Origin: Deinandra increscens subsp. villosa
Taxonomy: Eukaryota; Streptophyta; Magnoliopsida; Asterales; Asteraceae
Length of the DNA: 64,000 nt
Assembly: GCA_039602395.1 (NCBI GenBank)
Contig: JBCNJP010000010.1
Location: 38,325,874-38,389,873, forward strand
Reading direction: 5' to 3'
The stretch's first letter is position 1; each line of letters opens with the position of its first letter. Shown in pieces: positions 22,289 to 32,811 of the stretch. The translations under genes were made by a program, and so were the position numbers. Below the pieces are notes generated by a model. The model was not told where the DNA came from and did not search any database. It saw nothing but the letters and a program-made list of their open reading frames with translations.

Positions 22289-23654
22289 TGTTGGATATTA
22301 GATATCCAGACCCGACAACACCAAGAACCCGACCCGGTTAGACCCGTAAAGAGTTACACTAAGGGCAATGAGATATTAATCCACTTACTTGGTTAACCGG
22401 TAGTTCACGAAAATATGTAATTAATTAATGTTTATTCATGATTAATAAACATGTATTTAATTACGAATAATTATCCTTGCGATAATAAACAGAGAATAAT
22501 GTTTTTGATTTATCGATTAAACGTTTGCGTTAAATATAATAAATTAAATAAATGGTTATTTAAATTTATTAGTTCTCAGGTTTACGACTCTTGTATTAAT
22601 AAACCTGTTTTATTAATTCGTAAACAATGATGGTTCGATTCGATTAAAGAGATCGGCGAGGGGCCTAAACAGAAATTAGTTGCTTATAAATAAGCAACTA
22701 GGGATTAGGGTTTGGGGTTCCTCCCCTTTGCGCCTCTTTTGAACCGTCGTCGCCCCTCCCTCCCTCCCTCTCTCTCTCTTTCTCTCTCTCTCTATCTCGA
22801 CGATCACCACGCATCCTTCCTCGCGGAAGCCATAGCCATTGGAGATCGTCTAATCATTTATTAAAAAGGATCATCTTCGCATCATCACCATCATCATCCA
22901 AGGATATCGCCACCGCCTCCGCAGCCATGCCCTTGACCGCCGCCGCCGCCACCGCCGACCCCCTTTCTTAGGGCTGTCGCCACTAAACCATAGGTCGCCA
23001 TCACGACCTAGTGTATCTCCGTTTCTACGCGACACCTTTTACTACTCATTGAGAAATCATCGTCGTCAAGATTTTATGAGTGCGATCCTTCTTCGCCATA
23101 ATCATTATAATCGCCCCGGCTAAAACACTAGCCGCCATTACCATCTTGATACGTTTTGGTGCTCGCTCGTTGACACCATAAACTGAATCGTCGCAGTTTA
23201 CAACGAATTGGTTTAAGATGGTTCTTGCGATTTGCAAAACGATTTGATCCGAACGTCGGGTCGGTTTTCCGTGAAACCCTACGTCATCTCGTTGTCCCTC
23301 GGTGTCTCTAACGTTTGTTAGTTCACCGCGAAGGTATATCTAAAATTCCGTTTTAGTTTAGATTATTTTAATTTCGATTAATGTAATTGTTAGTGTTTTT
23401 CGCGTTAACTGGTTTAACGCGAAATGGTGTTTGCGTGATTTTATCTGGTGATCGTGATCCTGTTGACACGATTACGACACACACGGTTTATGCATCTAAA
23501 ATTAGTAAAATCTATTAATTCTGTTGCGTAACGGATTACCGGTTAATCCGTTTTAACCCTTAATGAACTAAACCCGGTCAGTAATGTTTTAATCAAACCT
23601 ATAAGTTTTTTTTAACGTCACCGTGCACCCGTATACCACTGTCGAATCCCAACA
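22289..23654 (+). repeat. 3' LTR of the gag-only element
   Basis: 1,366 bp, TGTTGGATATTAG to CCCAACA, collinear with the 5' LTR but with many substitutions and small indels (most in the GC-rich middle). The insertion is therefore clearly older than the 44-56 kb element. The palindromic TATA box (22677-22700), CT microsatellite and donor-like AAG|GTATATC (23333/23334) are all retained. Confidence 0.92.
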
Positions 23655-23659
23655 CTGTC
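23655..23659. repeat. Target-site duplication CTGTC (right copy)
   Basis: Matches 15498-15502 exactly. Confidence 0.95.
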
Positions 23660-24766
23660 ATCAAGGATGACGAAATCAGAGAGGATGTTAAGAGACGAAC
23701 AGATTGATAGAAAGAATGAATGGTAGACAAAAAAGGGTTAGTTCACCTAACTCTAGTTTACTAAGCATAGGGGTATGCATCATATTCACTAGCAAACGAT
23801 CATCAACTATAGCAGTTTGAATTCTCTTTTTGATAAAACATGGGATAGAGTTTTTATCAGAACAGGTTTTAAAATGTAATGATTGTTTTTTAGTGAAAAT
23901 GACAATCTGTAATTCTTCGAGTTTGGGTGAAGTGAACATTTCTTTGAAAAATATTGCATTAGTAGGTATACTAGAAAGATCTTCAAGAGATGGTAGAGAA
24001 ATTCGCACTTGAGTTGGAAGAGGTTTACTCTTACCATTTTATTTGATGATGAGGAGACATGAGTCTCATCTGGTCTGGGCATTTCTTTGGTCTTCTTGAC
24101 TGGTTCATTATTTTGGCTAGGTGGGATCTGAATAGAAGGGGTTGCGTTTAACTCCTTTTCTTCAGGAGAAGATGAAATGTTACAGGCTTCTTGAATGGTA
24201 GAATCTAAAACAACTTCTTTGATAATGGTTTCTTCTTTGTCCTCCTCCTTTAACCGACCAAAATAGTCCTCTAGAACCTTTATATGTTCTAACATTCTTT
24301 CTGTGGTTTCTTCGAGGTCAGTTTTAGGACAAATATAAGGCGGATGTTCTGTACGTGGTGTGTGATTAAGGATTATGCCTCGTGAGTTGTGCTCAACACA
24401 TTGCATATAGACAAAGAAAAAGTCATGTGAACAAGATGTAGATGTTGAAGGTGTTGAAAATGGTTCATTTTCAAAATCATGCGATCTAGTATGTTCTAGA
24501 CAATAGTCAGTTTTAAGCTCAGAATGGTTATAATTAATGCAAGAAACACTGTTTTGCAAAGATTGTGAAAAAGAACTATAATGATGGCTTGGAATTTCAT
24601 CTGGTGGCTCATCTAATCGCAAGAACATAGGCGTTCGTGCTAATATGTAGCAGTCCCGAGAGTAATAGGGACCACCGCAGATTCTGCACCACACAGACTA
24701 AGGCCATTCATCATTATAACCGAAATATTCCTCTGGAATGTTATCCATCCTTGAAATACTTGTCAT
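23660..24766 (-). pseudogene. gag: Athila-like gag C-terminus and start of protease
   Basis: On the minus strand an ATG at 24766 opens MTSISRMDNIPEEYFGYNDE. An in-frame TAG near 24700 follows, and then WCRICGGPYYSRDC, a nucleocapsid knuckle of Athila type in which the zinc-binding His is Tyr. Next come an acidic, Ser-rich linker (about 24600-24060) and the segment homologous to 26690-26830 (SKLELGEL, preceded by DDRLLVNMMHTPML), leading into the protease. Only about 120 bp separate the primer site from this ATG, so the N-terminal capsid half of gag is missing: an internal deletion or a non-autonomous design. The frame is continued at 15497 beyond the copia-type insertion. Confidence 0.75.
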
Positions 24767-24888
24767 AGAAAAATGGATGTTTAGAAAAAAGAAGATTAAA
24801 TTTTATTTTTTTACCTAAAGTAAAACAACTAAGAAAAATAAATTGCTAGGCTGCAAACTTGGACTTTTCTCAAAATCCTCGTTTGTAT

Positions 24889-24905
24889 CCCCGATAACGG
24901 CGCCA
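24889..24905 (-). promoter_or_regulatory. Primer binding site, Asp-tRNA type (minus Athila-like)
   Basis: On the minus strand TGGCGCCGTTATCGGGG, six bases inside the LTR edge at 24912. This is the Athila/Tat primer signature. Confidence 0.9.
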
Positions 24906-24911
24906 AAAGCT

Positions 24912-26617
24912 TGGTGTACGTGTGATATATATAAAAATATGGCAATATTATCAATACCTTTTTAGCGGTTAAGATTTTAAATTTTATAAACACGATCGAC
25001 TTGACGACTACTATTTCACCACATTACACGGGCAAGTGCACCCATCGTGGAGCAGTATAGTAGTGTTAAGTTGAATCGAGATCATTCAAGGACACAATGG
25101 AAAATGAGGTCTCTAGGTACTTAGTCTGTTGTCATCATCTAGCTAGATCTAATAAGTTATTTAAATCTAAAGAAAGAAAAATAAAAGAAAATAAAAGACT
25201 AATAAGATGGAGTTTTATGGAATGTTAATCGAAGTTAATATTACTTGGGAGAACGTACTAGTGGTTAATGAAGGTGAAGTGATTATTTATAATTTTTCTT
25301 AAGATTATTTACTAGCAGACAACTAGACTGCCTCTCAGCCTCAAATCTAGTATCACTACTCTCCCGGGCGATCACCCCTTGAGGTACGAACCGTGGGGAA
25401 TTGTGTTGCTAGTAAACCAATATAGTGGTATAATGCCTCTTAGTTGTAGGCTCCTTGGTCGGGTAACCGTTACACTAGACACACCGTCATGAACCAGCAG
25501 GGGAACAACACTGCGTGCCGGATTATTTATTATGAAAATGATCTTTTTAAGGGACTAAGACCCGTGTCTTCCACACACCATTCTCTCGCATACGCGTAAG
25601 TCATAATTAGAGCCATGTTCACTAACACGTAACTTTCAGCTTCCGTGAGGTGATAAATATTACCAACCCCCTTTCCCAACTAGATACTTTCAGCCCGCAC
25701 ACGCGTGGTTATATAGCATGTAGCATGGGGCGCGAGTCACCCAAATGATCATGGATCGTCACCCAACCAGGTGTTACAAGTCCGGTTGATGAGATTCGAC
25801 TCCTCAAATGGTCTGTGATACGTAGAGCACGTTTTTTCAAAAAGGTTTAATAATAAACTTTCTATAAAAATGGTTTTCATAAAGTCATTAAACACACCTC
25901 AAGCAAATTTATAAAGTCATTAACTAACCTGCCAAATGTTTGTTACTTCCCAAATAAGTATAAGAATTTAGCCAAGCATGGCTTCAATGATTTTCTTAAC
26001 ATAAAGAGAAGAATTCATACACAAAAACTTGTAAAATCTTACTTAGGTTAATGTTCTTATAAACTCGATTACAAAACGTGAAAACGCTAGATGGCTTAAA
26101 AAACTACAAGAGAGGGAGAATAATTGAGCAAGGAAGAATGAGGGTGGATGGCTTCTTTTATAGGCAAACTCGGGACTTCGGCACGGGTCATGCCTGTCAG
26201 GGCACGGGGCCGTGCTTGTCAGCGGATCATCAGAGAATTTGCTGTCAAAGTGGCACGGGGTTCGTTGTCACTTGGTACGGTTCATGCTTATCAGGTTTCA
26301 GTGGAACAGGGTCGTGCCAATCAGTGGTATGGGTTCGTGCCTATCAGTAACTGAGACTGTCCTATTGGAGGCTTCTTGAGGTCAGGAACGGGGTCCTTCT
26401 GATGTGGGCACGGGCCATGCTAAAGTCAATATGTCTGAAACTTGACCGTTTTTATCTCTTTTAGTCCATTTTCAGCTAATTTTGTGATTTTCACTTTGTT
26501 TAACTTGAAAAACTGAAAAAAGAGACAAAGTCGCTTTGTTTTGCCGTTAGTTAATTATAATTAATTTAAATGCGGAGGAAATTTGATAGAAAAATATGTA
26601 TAACTTGATGCATATCA
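24912..26617 (-). repeat. 5' LTR of the minus Athila-like element (1,706 bp)
   Basis: On the minus strand it begins TGATATGCATCAAG at 26617 and ends TACACCA at 24912. It is the reverse-complement homolog of the LTR at 32812-34530. It contains a run of GCACGGGG/GTGCC motifs at 26170-26420. The base next to its start (26618) opens directly into plus-strand protease sequence of the other element. Confidence 0.9.
26170..26420 (-). repeat. Palindromic CACGGGGCCGTGC motif cluster in the LTR
   Basis: Repeated units such as GGCACGGGGCCGTGC, GGCACGGGGTTCGT and GGGCACGGGCCATGC are separated by CTGTCAG / CTTATCAG spacers, about 25-45 bp apart. The counterpart in the other LTR is at 33006-33190. Confidence 0.65.
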
Positions 26618-26689
26618 CTACAACATGTCATTTCACCAAGAGTTGTCATTACCTTTTCGAACGTTTTCTGATAAAAACTTAATTCCATG

Positions 26690-27240
26690 TTTTATCAAAA
26701 AGAAATTTCAAACTGCTATAGTTGATGATAGTTTGCTTGTGAATACGATGCATGCCCTATGCTTAGTAAACTAGAGTTAGGTGAACTGATCCCTTTTTGT
26801 CTGGCATTCATCCTTTCTAATTGTTTTGTCCGCATCTCGGTAGGAATAATAAAGGATGTCCTAATCCGTGTTAACATTATTAACATCCCCTTTGATTTCA
26901 TCATCCTTGGCGATACCCCTCTCGTTCTTGAAAGACCACTCTTAGAAACTTGGAGAGCTGTGATCAAACCGGACAATAAGGAAATGACGCTCCAACTCGG
27001 TGATAACAAGCTCACTATAAAGGTCGCGAGATTCCTCGGATACCCCGCATCTGATGACCCTCCTTGGCTGCAAGAAGTAGAGGAAGAACTTACACCGGAA
27101 GCCTTGGAAGAGGAGAAAAACCCATCTCCTAAATTTGAATGCACATTGGAAGAGTCAGTTGAAGCTATAGAAGATAAACTAGAAAAGGAAGATTCTGAAA
27201 GCAAACCGGTAGCCGAAGATAAACCCACTCTGGAACTTTA
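26690..27240 (+). pseudogene. Athila-like protease region (plus element)
   Basis: An open stretch from 26759 encodes SKLELGELIPFC, then IPFDFIILGDTPLVLERPLLETW and EMTLQLGDNKLTIKV, the C-terminal half of a retropepsin-like domain (the usual L-G-R-P is LERP here). A proline- and glutamate-rich linker follows (PPWLQEVEEELTPEALEEEK) and ends at a TAG at 27238-27240. The N-terminal part with the catalytic Asp is only partly readable because of frame damage. The region spanning about 26880-26990 is the uninterrupted paralog of the site where the gag-only element inserted in the minus copy. Confidence 0.75.
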
Positions 27241-30105
27241 GGGACTCCTAGAACACCTGGAGTACGCCTACTTAGATGACGATTGCAACTCACCGGTAAT
27301 CATTTCTGCTCACCTTAGCTCACAAGAGAAGGAAGCATTGCTTGCTATTCTGCGTAAACACAGGAAGAAAATTTCATGGAAACTCTTTGAAATCAAAGGA
27401 ATTAACCCATCGCTCTGCACTCCCAAGATCCTTATGGAAGACATATACAAGCTTGTCGTCCAACCATAACGAAGAGTTAATCCCAACATCCAAGATGTGG
27501 TTAATAAGAGGACGTCAAATTCCCGGACGCCGGTCTTATATATCCCATATCCGATAGCCCTTGGGTTAGTCCTGTTCAGGTGGTCCCCAGAAAGGGAGGA
27601 ATGACTGTCATTACCAATGACAAAGATAAAATCATTCCTACTCGCACAGTCACTGGCCGGAGAGTCTGCATAGACTATAGAAGACTTAATGACGCCACCC
27701 GAAATGATCACTTTCCTCTGCCATTGATTGAACAAATGCTCGAAGGTTTGTCTGGATATATGTACTATTATTTCCTGGAGGATTTTTCGGGTATTTCCAA
27801 ATTCCCATAGATCTGGAAGGCCAAGAGAAAACAACATTCACGTATGCCTTTCGGCTTGTGTAATGCTCCCGCTACCTTTCAGCGCTACATGGTTGCCATA
27901 TTCTATAATATGATTGAAAAGTACATGGAAGTTTTCATGGATGACTTTTCGGGTTTTTGGCAGCTCATTCGACCATTGTCTGTACAATATGTAGAAAATG
28001 CTCGCTTGATGTGAAGAAACTAACCTGGCCCTTAATTGGTAAAAGTGTAATTTTATGGTACGAGAAGGAATAATTCTAGGCCATAAAATTTCCCAGGCTA
28101 GATTAGAAGTAGACAAAGCTAAGATAGACACCATCTCACGTCTACCACCACCATCTTCCGTCTGCGCTATTCGCAGTTTCCTCAGACATGCAGGATTCTA
28201 CCGCTGTTATATCAAGGACTTCTCCAAGATCTCAAGGACCTTGACAAAACTGCTGGAGAAGGAAGCCATCTTTAACTTCGATAAAAACTGTATGGAAGTT
28301 TTCTACCTCCTAAAAGATAAGCTGATTCACGCACCAATCATGACTGCGCCAGACTGGTCTCTTCCCTTTGAGATCATGTCTGATGCAAGTGACTATGCTG
28401 TGGGGACAATATTAGGTCAGTAAAAAGAAAAACATTTTCACCCAATATGCTGTGGGGACAGTATTAGGTCAGTGAAAAGAAAAACATTTTCACCCAATGT
28501 ACTATGCTAGTAAAACGCTTAATGATTCCCAGGAAAACTACACAGTTACCGAAAAGAAACAAATGGCGACAATGTTTGCTTTCGACAAATTTCGTTCATA
28601 TCTGGTGTTATAAAAAGCAATCGTCTTCATCGATCATGCCGCAATCAAGTATCTCTTTAAGAAGCAAGATGCTAAACCACGACTCATCCATTGGATTCTT
28701 CTGTTACAAGAGTTGGACATTGATATTCGAGACAAGAAGTGGCTAAGAACACTGTAGCTGATCACCTATCCAGACTCGAAGAAGATGGAAAGTCTTCCAA
28801 AGGAGAAATAAACGAGAAGTTCCCTACAAAATATCTCAAAATGGCTAAATCCTCCCCTGAACCCTGGTTTGCAGATACGAGAAAGTATCTGGCAAGTGGC
28901 TTAGTACCTAGAGGGTTAACACATTACAACATAGAAATTCTTTGCTGACGTTAAATATTACATGTGGGAACACCCATATCTTTTCAAGATATGTGCCGAA
29001 CAATTAATCAGAAGATGTTTCTATGGTACTGAGACTCCTAGCATTCTTAAACACTGTCACTCAGGAGCTTTTGGCGGCCATCACGGAGCTAATGCCACCG
29101 CAAGAAAAGTCCTCGACTCTGGTTTCTATTCGCAACCTTATATCGAGATGCCCACAAATGGGTACAAGCCTGTGATACCTGTCAAAGGGCTAGGAACATC
29201 TCCTCGCGCAATGAGATGCCCCACCACGGTATCCAAGCCTGTGAAGTCTTCGATGTATAGGGTTTAGACTTCATGGGACCATTCCTAACTTCTCGAGGAA
29301 ACAACCACATCCTTGTGGCTGTGGACTACATTTCAAAATGGGTCGAAGCAGAAGCTCTACCTACAAATGACAGTCGTGTAGTTGTTAAATTTCTCAAAAA
29401 GTTTTTTTCCAGATTCAGAACTCCAAGAGCACTAATTAGCGACAAAGGTACACACTACACACTTCTGTAACTATCAAATGGAGAGAGTTTTGTCTCGCTA
29501 TGGAGTCATACATAGAGTATCGACAACTTACCATCCGCAAACGAATGGTCAAGCTGAAGTAATAAATCGGGGCATCAAGTGAATTCTAGAAAGAACTGTA
29601 GGTAATAATCGTAAGGATTGGGCCAACAAACTCCTTGATGCGTTATAGGTATTTCGAACTACCTACAAGAACCTAATCGGTACTACCTAGTATAGAATGG
29701 TCTACGAAAAGGCTTGCCACCATCCCGTTGAATTAGAGCACAAAGCTTATTAGGCTCTTCGTACCATGAATTTTGGACCTACAAAAGGTAGGGCAAACTC
29801 GACTCAGTCAGCTTAATGAGCTCGAGGAATTACAAGGCCATGCTTATGCCAATTCTAGCATTTATAAGGACCGAACCAAGAAGTATCACGATTCACGTTT
29901 GAAGAAAATTAGAAGAATTCAAGAGGATGATGGACGGGACTTTCACTGTGACACACATTTATTCATACAAAGCCGTAGAAATTCAAGTAGAAAAGACACA
30001 TCTTATAAAGTCAACGGTCACCATCTCAAACTCTATGAAGGCATTACCTACAATAGCAAGGAAAATCTTCCTCTAGTGCATCCACGGGTATGGCCTAGGA
30101 CCCAA
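27241..30105 (+). pseudogene. pol: Athila-like RT, RNase H and integrase (plus element)
   Basis: RT: EDIYKLVVQP, RRVNPNIQDVV, then RKGGMTVITNDKDKIIPTR, VCIDYRRLNDATRNDHFPLP and the catalytic FMDDF at 27934-27948. RNase H: APIMTAPDWSLPFEIMSDAS (28344-28385), a 52-bp tandem duplication, then [11 protein letters not shown] and [13 protein letters not shown]. Integrase: zinc region [19 protein letters not shown], first Asp in DFMGPF (29267), second in SDKGTH (29441) and Glu in HPQTNGQAE (29556). All three catalytic residues survive, but the frame is broken many times. C-terminal VNGHHLKLYEG near 30030 closes pol. It is older or more decayed than the 44-56 kb element. Confidence 0.88.
28395..28498 (+). 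repeat. 52-bp tandem duplication inside RNase H
   Basis: Two adjacent copies starting ATGCTGTGGGGACA (28395 and 28447) differ by two bases. A replication-type duplication after the element became inactive is likely. Confidence 0.85.
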
Positions 30106-30184
30106 AAAATAAATATAGGTCATCAATCTTTATTTTCTTTGTTTATAGAAATAAAATTAAAAATTTTCCGACCACTTTTGGCCT

Positions 30185-30780
30185 GAAACGATCCCGTGCC
30201 AAACTCAACACGTGTCGTGTCTACCTGACACGGGCCGTGTCCACTGAAATGCAGCCCTGTCCACCAAATCTGGAATTTAAGATGTTTGATACTTTAGCAC
30301 GCCCCCGTGCCAAAGTCAGTATGACCTCGTGTAGAATAGTCTGGAGACTGTATATACACCAGGTCAGCCCCTTTAGCTTGACATGCTCAACCTCTCAACC
30401 ATCACTTTCTCAAGGATTATGGGAGATTAAAAAAGCGCACACACACCAAAAAGGGTAATGTTCGTCATCATTCTTTTTGATCTCCTTGTCCATTATACTG
30501 TTAGTCATGAGTTTGAAGCTTCTTCAAATTCATTTGAAGCTTCCATGGTAACCTCATGCATGGAGCAAGTGACCACTATCTTCTAAACAAGATTTTGGTT
30601 AGTTTTAGCCATTTTTTCACTCCAAAAACATGGCTACTTGCTCCTTAAACATTCCTATATGTTAAAAGCATGAAATCCCATGAAACCTAAGCTTTCCTAT
30701 GCAATTTGAAGCTCAGTTCTCAACTGTCCAAAAGTTTGACATGACCCCGTGCCAAACTTGGGCACGGGCCGTGTCATGCC
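30185..30780 (+). repeat. CACGGGCCGTG motif clusters in the 3' region
   Basis: Units at 30185-30250 (CACGGGCCGTG and relatives), 30298-30310 and 30740-30780 (CCCGTGCC, GGCACGGGCCGTG). Same motif family as the LTR of this element. Confidence 0.6.
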
Positions 30781-30826
30781 AAATTGCAGGCCTGCTTTGC
30801 TCACTATTTTTGCTGGATTTTCAATT

Positions 30827-31200
30827 ATGGCGGTCTAAGAAGGTCAGAACAACAACCGACAAGCTCCCGTGATTGTCATATTAGTGAGGCAATGTATGAA
30901 TTTATGTTATACTTTCACCAAGCTTAAGAGTGAGAATTGGAGCTGAACGACCGTGTCAACTTCCTTACGGTCGCCTTTAAGTTCCTAGTTGGAATCGTCG
31001 CTCATATGAGCAAGAGATTGACACCGATCCTTGAACAAGACTTTGTGCCTTCGGACGCAACGTGGTTCGAAGAAGAGGTTGGGGATAACATCCTTGTCAC
31101 CGAGCTAATCTTGGACGATAACTCCATCGATGACGTCATCATCGATCTTGGCGATGACAACGATGAGGTGCGCCTCCTGCACGAGCTTGACGGTCAGTGA
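30827..31200 (+). pseudogene. Small conserved ORF downstream of pol (plus Athila-like copy)
   Basis: The presumed start at 30827 (MAV then a stop, NNN-rich) matches the start of the minus-strand homolog at 11307. The better-preserved part, 30937-31200, encodes DRVNFLTVAFKF, MSKRLTPILEQDFVPSDATW, FEEEVGDNI and a C-terminal acidic segment ending LLHELDGQ. Charged and mostly acidic, it has no membrane segment or signal peptide. Its position, 3' of pol and 1.6 kb before the LTR, is where Athila elements carry env-like genes, but the sequence gives no evidence of envelope function. Confidence 0.5.
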
Positions 31201-32796
31201 GGAGGTTGAGTAGAAGAAGCTTGCTTAGGAACATAATAAGTCGAATATTTTGATGTGTTTTCTTGTTACATTTTAGCATATGATCTTGGATGTCTAAATG
31301 TCATGAAAAACACATATGTAATAGCTTAGTTAAATAATATAATTAATATTAATCTTTAATTTGAGCAAAATGAGCAGGTAGCCGGCATCTCTTATAAACT
31401 ATTTGGGACCAGGAAGTCACATTGCATGGCGTGGTAGTCCTTCCAAGGGTAAATATGTCAGGTTACTGAAGAAACTCTATCCAATTTTTCCTAACCCTAA
31501 ACTATTTTTATTGCCTACTGTTCTTCTTTTGCTAACCTACGGGTACATTGAGGACAATGTGCATTTTAAATATGGGGACGGGAAAACACTGGGAAGTGTT
31601 TTAAGGACTCAAACCTTTGCCTTGTCTAGATTCAGGCCTTACACAAAACTCTTTTAAAATAGGCCTTGGCATTACCTAAATTTTCAAAAATTTATTATCT
31701 TTTAAGGAACAATACATGTGAAAGTTTGTCTCCAAATTATCAAAAACATCAAATTCCATTGAATTAAATAAAAAATTTCAAAATTTTGAAGTATTTTATT
31801 ATGATAAGATGAAACAAATTTATTTTTCAGACAAATATATGTTCTTCCTTATCCCATATTCAGTGAGGATTTGAGACAATATAGCATGATCACCTATAAC
31901 CATGAGAGAAACCCAGGTAATTCAGCAGAGGTAGAATTTGACACGACGATACGTCACAAAATGCACAAAATTGGGAACACATATTTTAACTGATTGAGGC
32001 ACCTAGGATTTCCCCATTTTCCGTTTCTCAATCCCATTTTCCTAAACTCCACCACAAATACTCCCCCTAGTTAACCCCTTTGAGCCTAAACCTTTTCGTT
32101 TGAAACCCCATATTCTTGCAAAAATCATCCTTTTTGCAAAACAACTTAACCCCATTTTTATTTCAACTTTAAGTTTTTAAAAAGCGGTTCTCTTACTAAA
32201 ATCCCAAATTAATGACTTTTTCCTGTTTTAATAAAGCTAGATGTTGATCCGACGGGTCCTCGATTCACATCCTGTTGCTATTTGTTGGTAAAAAAAACAT
32301 CCTGGCTCTTAAGTTAGGTAATTCTTTTGGAAAAGTCATCAAAAATTTGAAAAAAAACGTTATCTTGCACTTTTCGCCCTATGAAACCAATTATCCAAAC
32401 CCTAACCCCAAGCCTATCCTTTAAGCCCTCATCATAATTATGTGGATTCCAGTGAGATATGTGGAAGTTCGATAGCGTATCAAGCCTATGCTCTTTGCTT
32501 ATTTTCATCCAGGTATGAGTGTTCACCCCCAAATCATACAGATAAATACCCTAAGAGTAGAGTGATCACTTGTAAGGTATATAAATTTGGATAGAAATAG
32601 ATTTTTAGTAGGCATGTCATGGATTTTTGTATTTCGGACAAAGAAAAATATAATAATCCAATTGAATGAGAAGTTAAACATTAATGGAGGAATAACTTTT
32701 ATACTGTACAAAACTTTTTAGGCACAGACGGACGGGATCTTTGGGTATCTCGGGTCTGTCTAATGCTGATTTTTGCTTGAGAACAAGCAAATGTTT
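31201..32796 (+). other. 3' non-coding region of the plus Athila-like element
   Basis: AT-rich, homologous in reverse complement to 9518-10910. It holds the internal polypurine-like motif at 31549-31579 (GAGGACAATGTGCATTTT, then TATGGGGAC). No protein-coding signal is seen. Confidence 0.65.
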
Positions 32797-32811
32797 AAGT
32801 GTGGGGATGTT
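32797..32811 (+). promoter_or_regulatory. Terminal polypurine tract (plus Athila-like)
   Basis: AAGTGTGGGGATGTT immediately before the LTR start TGATATGCATC at 32812. Confidence 0.85.

Larger units (their letters stand above)
15503..23654 (+). mobile_element. Copia-type LTR element with gag but no recognisable pol (8,152 bp)
   Basis: Complete LTRs at 15503-16860 (1,358 bp) and 22289-23654 (1,366 bp), initiator-Met primer site at 16862-16874, polypurine tract AAGTGGGAGA just before 22289, and perfect 5-bp target duplication CTGTC. The internal region holds a degenerate gag (18605-19526). The following 2.75 kb show no protease, integrase, RT or RNase H motif in any frame that I can see. This matches the class of terminal-repeat elements carrying only gag (TR-GAG), which would need pol from a partner. 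The insertion lies inside the protease region of the minus Athila-like element. Confidence 0.85.
9518..26617 (-). mobile_element. Athila-like Ty3/gypsy element, minus strand, with nested insertions
   Basis: Read on the minus strand: 5' LTR (26617-24912), Asp-tRNA primer site (24905-24889), a short gag/protease region (24766-23660), then an 8.15-kb copia-type insertion (23654-15503). Pol follows (15497-12430), then a long 3' region (12430-9518) carrying a solo LTR insertion (12043-11674). The 3' LTR is lost in the gap. Athila/Tat placement rests on the primer site, the FMDDF polymerase motif, the order protease-RT-RNaseH-integrase and the long region after pol. The coding capacity is ruined by stops, frameshifts and deletions. 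Confidence 0.85.

Noticed and set aside
26078..26354. Overlapping small frames in the Athila-like LTR
   Set aside because: Produced by the CG-rich palindromic motif cluster; no match to the homologous LTR at 32812 as protein.
27310..27837. 175-codon minus-strand frame
   Set aside because: Antisense shadow of the plus-strand Athila-like RT.
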